A stretch of 64,000 nt of DNA from Phytophthora hibernalis (lineage: Eukaryota; Oomycota; Peronosporomycetes; Peronosporales; Peronosporaceae), in the NCBI GenBank assembly GCA_012656075.1, contig JAAKBF010000001.1:930001-994000 (forward strand), in the 5' to 3' direction. Within the stretch, counting starts at the first letter, position 1. The number at the start of each line of letters is the position of its first letter. Position numbers and translations under genes: made by a program. Below the pieces are notes generated by a model. It saw nothing but the letters and a program-made list of their open reading frames with translations. It was not told the DNA's origin and made no database searches. Below, piece after piece: positions 56,352-64,000 of this stretch.

Positions 56352-57920
56352 TCAAACATCCATGATGTGATCGATTGCCTTCCTCACACATGGATCAAAG
56401 GCGGCACTCGAGGCAGCAGCTGTCGTCCTCTCAGTTTTCGGCGAGCTACCGTTGGTCATTTGCGCTGGGAACACCTCCATGTCCGGCACAACCTTGGTGG
56501 GCGGAATACCCACACCCTCGTAAAGCGTGTTGTCCGCACTGAAGATACGCTGATGCGGAATCTCAACCGTCCAGTAGTTCGGCAAGCGAAGCTGCCGCGT
56601 GGGAGAAAGGCTACCTGCAGTGGTGGCACCAATGCGGCAGGTAAGCGGACGCTGCATCAAGGATAGACACAGCAACTCCGCCGTTCTAAATCATCCCCAT
56701 CAAAAGCGACACAGTATCAACACTTAGTTAGATCTTCTCATCGGTCACGAAATAGGTAACAGAGCTTCTTACCCTCGAGTGTATTGGCTCTGCAGCACAG
56801 CCAGTGGTCCCCGATAGCGTGTGCAGCGTGACGTGTACGGGATATAGTATTTCTTCCTCTTGGAGAATCTTGGCGTAGCACCCGGCAACTTCTCGTCCGT
56901 CGAAAAAGCCAACGCCGCCTTGTTCTCGCTGGCAAAGAACGATGCCACTGTCAACGCAGCAACGTGCGATCCTCCCCTTGATTGAAACGGAGATCCAGAA
57001 TAAGTCCGTCCACATCTCCCAAGCCGAGCAAGATCGCTTCCAGCGACCAGCGCATGGACTCAAGATCGTAGATCTCGGGTACCGCAACGGAACTGCCTGC
57101 TAAAGCTCCACCCCGGCCGTCTCCAGTCTGCAGGTCCACATCCAGCAGCGTCTGTCCTGCTGTTTTGGGTGTCGTTGCTCCTCTCGTCCAGGACGGCATG
57201 AGCACATCCACTCGGCAGTGGGAACTCCACGAAGCCCTGCATGGCCGTCAGACAAATGTAGCCAATTCTCCATCCAGGACACGTTTCAGCGTTTAAAATG
57301 CCGCAGACGAAGCGGTCATTGGCGATCCTGCGTCCTCCCTGCGTCAAGTGTTCTCTCTCAATAGCGGCCAGCGTCTGTTGCTGGAATCTCAGTGCCGCAG
57401 CAGTGGGCAACTTGTGTCCGCGCGCTATGAGCGTCCGAGGCACCGCCGACACCGCGACACGCGAGACAGCGAGCGACGGGTCGTCGCACAGCGAGACGCT
57501 TTCTTGCAGTGCGATCCACAGGTCGTCGTCGCTCGTAGCGGGCTGGATGGCGTCTCCGAAGAGCTGGCGCACGAGCTGCCAGTCCACGCGCCGCGGCTCC
57601 GGGAAGGCGTAGTGGTCCTGCATGGCGCGCCAGAAGCTGCGGAAGGTCAGCACCGGGTCGCGCGAGTACGTGACGCGCGCGAAGATGGCGCGCAGCAGCT
57701 CCAGGAACAGGCGCAACAGGATGCCGTGCAGCGTCATGAGTACAACGAGCGCGCCGCCCAGCACGGGCACGTGGCGCCGCAGAAAGCTCACGGGCAGGAT
57801 GGCCACGGCCTCGTACAGCTCCAGCGGCCACAGGATCAGCAGCTGCAGCAGCGCGTCGGGCGTCAGCAGCCAGTCCACACGCGGCAGCAGCGTCCACGGC
57901 TTCCGCATCGCGGTCAGCAT
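56352..57920 (-). CDS. S41-family (C-terminal processing/IRBP-like) peptidase with membrane-spanning N-terminus
   Basis: The preferred start is the ATG at 57920 (MLTAMRKPWTLLPRVDWLL). Hydrophobic segments follow (LLQLLILWPLELYEAVAILP, PVLGGALVVLMTLHGILLRL), suggesting membrane anchoring. The S41 core is seen as DGLILDLRFNQG, then after a frame change GSHVAALTVASFFASENKAA and LAFSTDEKLPG. A last exon from about 56690 reads RIGATTAGSLSPTRQLRLPN, YWTVEIPHQRIF and EGVGIPPTKVVPD, as at the end of S41 enzymes. The change near 56985 is GGGG where GGGGG restores the frame. Another change near 57225 is less clear. The nucleophile Ser expected near the VASFF or GATTAGS blocks is not certain. Confidence 0.65.
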
Positions 57921-58295
57921 CTTTAGACGAGGAATCTCAAACAGAAGTTGGGCGATGATCAAAAGCCGCGGATTGGCAGAAAATTGAAGTTGGTGTGCTC
58001 CACACAGCACGTTGAAGTTTGATCGGTTTTTGGAGTGTGACGGCGAGCTCAAAATCATTACAAAGGTTCACCACCTCCGGTAAGTGAGCGCCTTCCAGCG
58101 TGAGTACTGTATCAAAGTCAATGTAGTGAGAGGAATGGCTGGCAAGTGATACATAGATAGGTTCATTGGTGGGTTTACAGTAGCTGGCGACATTTTCACA
58201 TGCGAGGCACTTGTCGGATGTAGCTGGTGACCAGCTCGCTTATAAGCATAGTGGGCGGGGTGCAAGCTTGGCAGGTACAGAGAAGTCAATAACAC
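57921..58295. other. Spacer between MetX 3' end and S41 5' region
   Basis: The open frame continues upstream of the S41 start to 58058 without clear protein character. The rest shows nothing. Confidence 0.4.
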
Positions 58296-59631
58296 TTAGA
58301 GGCTGCTGTAGCGGTGCTGCTCGTGCGGCAGGATGCTGGCGAGCTGCTCCTCGACGTAATCGCGTATCAGCGGCGAGAACACGTCCAGCTGCATCTGGCC
58401 GTTGAACATTGAGTCGTGGCCGAACTTGGAGTCCACCTCCACCAGCTGCGAGTTGTGGCCGTACGACTGCAGGATGTTCACAAGGCTGCGCTGCTCCTGG
58501 ATCGGGATCAACAGGTCCTGCTTGATGCCGATGATCAGAGAGTCGCACGAGATGCGGCTCGAGCCCTCAGCTAGGTTGAGGGAGTTTCGGCCCAGGTTCG
58601 TCAGATCCATGGCCTTGGACAGCAGCAGGTAGCAGTTGGGGTCGAACAGGCGAGCGAACTTGTTGGCCTGGTATTCCATGTAGCTCTCAACCTCAAACGT
58701 CGCCGTCTTGAAGTGCATGGGGCCCGTCGGGTTCCAGTCGAACCGAGCGTCGAACTCCTCGCGCGAGCGGTAGCACGTCATGCCCAGTTCACGAGCCACC
58801 TTCATGCCCTCGAGGGGCACACCGGGCGTGTAGTCACCGTCTTTGTACTCGGGGTCCGCTAGAATGGCACGGCGCTGCACACGGCGGAAAGCGACTGTAC
58901 CGGGGTGGTCTGGTGCGTGCAGGCGAGGCCCACAAGGCGGTCCAAACGGGTCGGGAACTGCGCGCCGAACTCAAGAGCCTGGATGCCGCCCATGCTGGCG
59001 CCGACGACCGTGTGGACGCTGTCAATGCCCAGATCATCAAGGATCTTGGCGTGGCAGCGAGCCATGTCTGCGGGTGTGAGCTGTGGGAACGAAGCCTTGT
59101 ACTTGTCACCCGTGAGCGGATTCACTGTGAGAGGCGACGTGGCGCCGAACGGACTGCCCAGTACGGACGGGCAGATGACGCGGAAGTAGGACGTGTTGAT
59201 GGCCTTGCCTGGGCCGATCATGTTCTCCCACCAGCCGGGACGCGGGTCGTCGCGGTTGGAGGCAGCGTGGCTCGAGTGCGAGAAAGACGGCAGCACCAGG
59301 ATGGTGCGCTCTCCAGGCAGAGAGCAGTCGCCCCACTGCTCCCACTCGATAGTCACCTCGGGCAGTGAGCCGCCCAGCTCCAGTGGGAACTCCTCCTTCA
59401 GGACGGACAGGTATTTGTTGCGCGTGAGCGAGAAGTCGCCGCCGCTGCTGCCGCGCTTGGGGTCCACCACGTACGAGCGCTGCTGCTGCTGGGTGGCGAC
59501 GTGGTTCAACACGCTCCGACGCGCTGGACGAAGAGCTGCTTGAGCTACGCGGCTGCAGAGGACAGCAGTGATTAGACGGCAAGCCCATCAAGCACCGGGC
59601 GACGGCGGAGTTGAACGTACCGAGTCAACAT
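58296..59631 (-). CDS. Homoserine O-acetyltransferase (MetX), mitochondrial-type leader, two exons
   Basis: This enzyme acetylates homoserine for methionine synthesis. Exon 1 is 11 bases (59621-59631). The intron is 59553-59620 (68 nt, GTACGT...CTGCAG). Exon 2 is 59552-58296. Splicing creates MLTRRVAQAALRPARRSVLN, an Arg/Ala-rich mitochondrial presequence. The alpha/beta-hydrolase core has VICPSVLGSPFGATSPLTVN, the nucleophile elbow GASMGGIQALEFG, Asp in IGIKQDLLIPIQEQ and His in SKFGHDSMFNG. A frame change near 58875 (SLSAVC to RRAILADPEYKDGDY) fits one missing base and gives 422 residues. Close relatives can be succinyltransferases; the sequence blocks alone do not separate these. Confidence 0.9.
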
Positions 59632-60817
59632 GCGAGCGACTGCTTCCTTTCACTTGTGCTCCACAAGGTAAAAGATCGAATGAAAGGGCAAGTTACTCCT
59701 CAGGCTATATGAGGCAACTTTAGCCGGTCACAGAGAGGCACAGTCCCGAGATAGTGACGTTCGAGCTATCATTTCAGTTCGTTGAACTTGATAAGTGAAG
59801 GAAAATGATTGCGCTGTCCGGGTTGCAATTGGAACCGTAATTTTATTTGGACCAGCTCGGTTGACACGTGGGATCAAATTCGACACTCGATTGGGCAGAA
59901 ATGGGTCTGGTTTTAGGTAGCCAAGCTGCACTGAAAACCTACCCAAATATACAACGGAGACCTGCAGTGCAGGTCTCCGTTGTATATGCACAGCCGAAGG
60001 GAGTTTATGAATTTGCATTTTCCCCAGCCTCCGTTCAGGTCGATTGGACCGTCCAACACCCCGAGCATCAGGCACGAGCCCCGGTAACGTTAAGGTCAGG
60101 CAGTAAGGTCAGGCACAAGCTCCGCAGGAAACCATGGGGCGCGAGCACAGTACACGTACCGTCCTCATGATGGATGAAGAAGGGTGCTCGCCTGGGGATC
60201 GCTCACTGTTAACCTCACACCAGTGAGTCACGGTGGCCGAACGCGCGCCTCTTTCTTACGTGTCCGACAACCGAAATGGCCAGCGGCCAATTTCTTTGCG
60301 CGCATCGCATCATGCAACTCGCATGCAGTGGCCCTTCCTCATCATTGCCGAGCGATAGGCCGAAGTGGAATGGGGCCGTCAATGCAGCGGAACGCAAGAG
60401 TGGCACCGTCAAATGCCGGCACGCTGCTAGCGATTGCTTGCACCTCAAGCCTTGAGTCAAGGTGCGCCATGTCGGGATTTAGTTTTCGGGTTTCAGGAGC
60501 AAAGCGTAGGACGCTCGACTGATGTCGTTGCGGTGCACCGCGATTTGCACCAAAGATCTTCGAAAAGCACAATCCGATGTGCGATTTGCTTCAAAAAGAT
60601 GATCTTGCAACCAAAAAGGCACACCACCGGAAAAGGAACAGAGGATACAAAGTTCAGCAGCAGGTTCCAAACGAGGATAGGCTAATTGTGCTTCCAGCAT
60701 CTGATCAACCGACGTCTCTCAGCTACACTGTCACATCTCGTTTGCGGACTCAAACATCAATGTGTATCATGCTTATCTAGGTGTTTGGCGGCGCTAGTAT
60801 TATCACGAGCTACGTAT
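59632..60817. other. Intergenic, repeat-bearing, no gene recognised
   Basis: The interval holds the palindrome at 59947-59987 and a stretch similar to 42440-42560. Remaining open frames overlap each other in several frames and look random. Confidence 0.5.
59947..59987. repeat. 41-base near-perfect palindrome
   Basis: Left arm atatacaacggagacctgca (59947-59966), one spacer base (G) and then the exact reverse complement (59968-59987). It could form a 20-bp cruciform or hairpin. It may be the junction of two inverted copies of a repeat. Confidence 0.9.
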
Positions 60818-61852
60818 TTACAGGTAGTTGGTGTCAATCCACCACTCGGTCTGGTAGCCTTCGCCGAGGATCTCCGTGATGGCCACCGGCGCGTCAAGCT
60901 GGCCACTGAAGGCGACCCGGTGGTCTTTGGCAGCGCCTGCACCGGTGTTGTTGAACTCCTTCAAGTAGACGCTGGCAGTGCTGGAGGTGGCATCCCAGGT
61001 TGCCCAGCCCTCCGGCTTGACGACATCGCTGAGCTCGCTGTTCTGCCAGATAACACGGGCATAGGGGCGCCACGGCCGGCCCAAGGTGGTCGAGTTGACG
61101 CCGCTCGAACCGAACACGCGGGCGCGGTTGAAGACGTACGAGGCCGAGCTCGTGTCATTTTCGCGACCGCTGGCAGTGATGAAACCAGTGCCGATGGTCT
61201 CGATGTCGCAGGACTCGAACCAGGCTTGCGCGTAGCGACCGAAAACGAAGTCCGTGGCGCCGTTAATGTACGTGCGGGCGTAGAGTTCGCGGCCCTTGTC
61301 TGCAAGTACGGTGTCTTGGTATCCGGTGAGGTTGCACGCATAGAAACCGTAGTCGGTGGCGTTCACATTGACAGCCAGCGCCTGGCCGACGTTTCCGGCT
61401 GTGTTGGCGATGTTCAGGTTGTATACCTTCACGTTGTCCGACTTGAAGCGCACCGTACTGGTCATGTCGTTACGCGCTTCTCCCGTCACCTCGGCGGGGA
61501 TGTCCTTCTGCGCCTTACCCTGGGTGATGGTCACTTCGTTGCTGGCGTAGGACATCGCGTCGCACGTGAAACCCTGCAGCACGAGCGGACCGGACAGCGG
61601 CGAGACGAGAACCTGCTCGTTGTAGACACCCGGGCGCACGAAAACGTTCTGCTCCGACGTCGTGTTGGGGTTCAGATTCGCCACACCTTCCGACACTGTA
61701 CGGAAGCTGTTCTTGTAAGAGCCCGTAGCATCGACAACAATCGCGCCTGCGGGCGGCTCGGTGCGCACGTTCGGTCCGCTGCACACGCCATCGGCTAGCG
61801 CTCCGGTTGCGAGGCCAGCAAGAGCAACGAGTGGTAGAGCAAATGAGTGCAT
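60818..61852 (-). CDS. Secreted pectin methylesterase (CE8)
   Basis: This is an intact 344-residue ORF. MHSFALPLVALAGLATGALA is a signal peptide. The parallel beta-helix motifs of pectinesterases are clear: GYQDTVLAD (first catalytic Asp), YINGATDFVFGRYAQAWFE (second Asp) and LGRPWRPYARVIW (catalytic Arg). Three Asn-X-Ser/Thr sites suggest glycosylation. The enzyme removes methyl groups from host pectin so that polygalacturonases and lyases can act; it is a typical plant-pathogen secreted enzyme. It stands alone, with gene-free flanks of about 1-2 kb on both sides. Confidence 0.95.
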   Translation of the reverse strand: MHSFALPLVALAGLATGALADGVCSGPNVRTEPPAGAIVVDATGSYKNSFRTVSEGVANLNPNTTSEQNVFVRPGVYNEQVLVSPLSGPLVLQGFTCDAMSYASNEVTITQGKAQKDIPAEVTGEARNDMTSTVRFKSDNVKVYNLNIANTAGNVGQALAVNVNATDYGFYACNLTGYQDTVLADKGRELYARTYINGATDFVFGRYAQAWFESCDIETIGTGFITASGRENDTSSASYVFNRARVFGSSGVNSTTLGRPWRPYARVIWQNSELSDVVKPEGWATWDATSSTASVYLKEFNNTGAGAAKDHRVAFSGQLDAPVAITEILGEGYQTEWWIDTNYL

Positions 61853-63057
61853 CGTCGAGGTCTGGGCGACTTGAAAGATTAAAGAGTGAGCGATTAATTG
61901 GTGAAAGTGTCGTCTGCGTGGGTTGTATCATGGCCCATCATTGAGCGACCGTCGTGCAATGATCATGCTTCGAAGTATTAATACGTGATGTTCGTCTACT
62001 CGCGAGGCTGCTGCAGCTCCCGAGTATTATCCCAAGTGGCATCGCGGACAGCGCGCTTCTGGGCCATTACGATCTGTAGCCTACAGTGTAGGAGCGCCTC
62101 GACACTGTCTGTTGAGTCGACAGTCTGCGCCACCAGCTGAATGATGTGTGCTTTATAAGTATTAATACATGTACTATACGTGCCAAAGTCCTGACTCACG
62201 TGAGCCCAACCATAATTCGTGAGCTCAGCACATGCTGTACATGTACAGCATTTTTCATATTACATTTTAATATACCGGTAATAGTTTCATGTGTACAAGA
62301 CTGAAGATAATTCGAACATTATTATAAGCTAAGCAGGGCTGTGACACGCTGTTCCACCGTTCATAAGGTCCCGAGGGTTGTTTGATGACACTTGTCAACT
62401 CTGTTTCTTGGAATACAAACCCAGCATTTTTATTACCCAGCGAAGTATTACCGGTATAATACAACTAAGCTAACGCTTGCGGCGTTTACGGCGTCGACTA
62501 TTAATACAAATGTACCATTTAGGCGCAGACACGCAGCGGCTTCCATCGCTCTCGATACGTTTGCCAATCTACAGAGAGTCCTGATGTTGCCGAAGAACTT
62601 GAATTGAGCTGCCAGGAACCCGTCAGCCGCAAGAACTGTAGTTTCAGTGCTGTACCCGTAAGGTGTAGAATCGACAGTCGATCACACAAGGGCCTTGACC
62701 TTGACAAGGCCCATTGAGCAATTGCCGCAAGGTGTTGATTGCGGTAGAGCTGCCACAGTCCAAGGGCTGGGAACCCTCTCATACTTTTCCCAATCGAGCC
62801 CAGAGGACATTGCGGTGTATGATTTGCACGCAATCCTCGGCTAAGGCGCTAGACTGAGGAACAGATCTCAACTAAAGGCAGGTGTTGGCTGCGCTTCGTC
62901 ACCAGTGACCGCAGTCGTTAGTTAGGCTGACAATTATTCCAACAACGATCGGATCTGCTACCGGTATGGTTTAGAACCATCATCACACCTGATACTGCGA
63001 TGAATGCTCCTTTTAATATTTGGAGAGAGCCTGGGAGCGAATACCTACCGGTACACC

Positions 63058-63098
63058 GTTCACTCTAATTAGTCTGACCCTGACTAATTAAGGTGTAC
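63058..63098. repeat. Collapsed pair of transposon-type terminal inverted repeats
   Basis: gttcactctaattagtc at 63058-63074 is followed after 7 bases by gactaattaaggtgtac (63082-63098), its imperfect reverse complement. Both resemble the ends of the Harbinger element at 1861 and 4414 (gttcaccctaattagtc), as though an internal deletion or excision left only the termini. Confidence 0.5.
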
Positions 63099-63474
63099 GA
63101 TTTTTATCGGAGAAAGTCGAACTTTTGAATTGATCTTGTGACAACAATATTAACTTTTTATTGAAAGTAAGATGATGATTGGCTTCGCCTCGGTGAGATC
63201 TGCTCAATTTTGAGAGGGATAGACCTCGAATTAAGGCTTAGGAGTAGGCTTAATCGACGCGCCGCGAAATTTCACGTTAGGCGGATCAATCAAAGAAAAT
63301 CGTGTTTGCCTTCTCGAATCAGAGACACTTTTTTAAACCGACATTGCTCGAGAACGGCTGAATGAAAAAATTGCACGACGGCTCATTGTTTAGAGGGAAT
63401 GTCCCTCTTTTCAACGATGTATGAAAATCCAACTTCAATAAATCGTTAACTAGCATATTTTTGTTTGGCACTCG

Positions 63475-63769
63475 TTACGTAGACCAACTATATGGACATA
63501 AAACCAACTATCCTGCAATCTAAGCACCTCTTACAGCAACTGTACCCTGACCCTGAACCTGGAGTGGCGTGGCAAATGTCGAGGTTTATCACACCGCGCG
63601 AAGACTTCGCTTCGCACGTCGATGCTAAACCTCTCTGGCCAAGCCCGTTCATTTGACCCTAGTCTTGCAGCGCTGCGCTTGATCTCGCCGGCTTCGGCCG
63701 GCGACTTTGGTTGCTTTTCAGGTACTAGGGTTATTCGCCTGGCTTTAACGAGATAGTTGGTCTACGTAA
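63475..63769. repeat. MITE-like element with 17-bp perfect inverted ends
   Basis: TTACGTAGACCAACTAT at 63475-63491 is exactly inverted at 63753-63769. The 295-base interval contains the hairpin cgccggcttcggccggcg near 63688 and no coding frame. gcact lies just outside both ends (63468-63472 and 63770-63774), possibly an imperfect target duplication. Confidence 0.6.
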
Positions 63770-64000
63770 GCACTTTCTTTTTGATTCACGCCGTCTCATA
63801 TTATTAAAAATACATATACCGCGAATTCTATCACCGAAAGGCGTTACGCCCCGTCGTTATACATTTGTAGACGAACTCTGGCATGCAACTTCATCTGAGA
63901 CCTTCGATGTTTGAGCAGCCGGACTTTATCTTCGGTTCCGCGCCACCTTCGTTGTGCCCCGTCGGCGGTTAGGAATCCGCCGGCAGGTTACGGCATGATA

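Larger units (their letters stand above)
61853..64000. other. Gene-free right end, repeat-rich
   Basis: No protein-like ORF was found. Features are the 20-base palindrome at 62232-62251 (atgctgtaca and its complement), a solo terminal-repeat pair at 63058-63098 and a 295-base inverted-repeat element at 63475-63769. Lower G+C than the gene blocks by eye. Confidence 0.55.

Noticed and set aside
57348..57926. Long plus-strand ORF of 192 codons opposite the S41 gene
   Set aside because: It is antisense to hydrophobic, G+C-rich coding sequence of the peptidase and has His/Gln/Arg-rich shadow composition.
60686..61798. Plus-strand ORF of 370 codons
   Set aside because: It is longer than the pectinesterase it overlaps, but the minus strand shows signal peptide and all pectinesterase motifs; the plus frame is a codon-bias shadow.
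1..64000. RXLR-dEER or Crinkler (LFLAK) effector genes
   Set aside because: I looked for RXLR followed by acidic EER and for LxLFLAK after a signal peptide and saw none in a convincing position.
1..64000. CRISPR arrays, prokaryotic operons, rRNA or tRNA genes
   Set aside because: No regularly spaced repeats or recognisable RNA gene cores were seen; introns and gene content are eukaryotic.

Overview
The window looks like nuclear DNA from an oomycete, most probably a Phytophthora species. This rests on the gene set and architecture, not on a database match. Genes are dense and lie on both strands, often head-to-head or tail-to-tail with little space between them. The introns that can be placed are mostly short (about 60-120 nt, GT-AG), with one longer intron of 284 nt. 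There is a plant-pathogen style secretome: two RNase T2 genes, a tandem family of GH17 beta-1,3-glucanases with a ricin-type lectin tail, and a pectin methylesterase. FYVE-GAF, LRR, RCC1 and helicase-associated-domain proteins of stramenopile type are also present. No rRNA, tRNA or CRISPR array was recognised.

Layout, left to right. 0.4-4.4 kb: a secreted RNase T2 and a decayed two-gene Harbinger (PIF) transposon with 20-bp terminal inverted repeats. 4.8-10 kb: a HEPN-like/CCCH zinc-finger protein, an RNase T2 pseudogene and a SURP-domain splicing protein. 10-15 kb: an RCC1-repeat protein, a disordered protein and a small membrane protein. 15-24.5 kb: RFWD3-like RING/WD ubiquitin ligase, an importin-alpha-like protein with a zinc-binding tail, ribosomal protein eS27 and the mRNA export factor GLE1. 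24.7-31.7 kb: methylmalonate-semialdehyde dehydrogenase, a protein made of eight helicase-associated domains, and a FYVE-GAF protein. 31.9-41 kb: a degraded unidentified gene, then two very large head-to-head genes, one LRR plus ubiquitin-like and one EF-hand/IQ/RCC1/PA-like. 41-47 kb: a nicolin-1-like protein, a disordered nuclear-type protein and PLAA/Ufd3 (WD40-PFU-PUL). 47-54 kb: the GH17-lectin array (one fragment, two probably active copies, one nonsense-bearing pseudogene). 54.8-61.9 kb: PRMT4/CARM1, an S41 peptidase, MetX homoserine O-acetyltransferase and pectinesterase. 62-64 kb is gene-free and repeat-rich.

Taken together, about half the window is housekeeping: nuclear transport (GLE1, importin-like), ubiquitin (RFWD3, PLAA, LRR-Ubl), RNA binding, methylation and amino-acid metabolism. 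Secreted wall- and RNA-degrading enzymes lie at the two ends and in the 47-54 kb block.

A property of the whole window is important for anyone using it. Nearly every long gene carries isolated one-base frame changes, mostly explained by a single missing base and often in a homopolymer. Splice-phase arithmetic in PLAA, MMSDH and GH17 fits missing bases. I treat these as probable sequence errors and describe the genes as intact across them, while reserving pseudogene for copies with nonsense codons or large deletions. Coordinates of multi-exon or frame-changed genes are outer limits.
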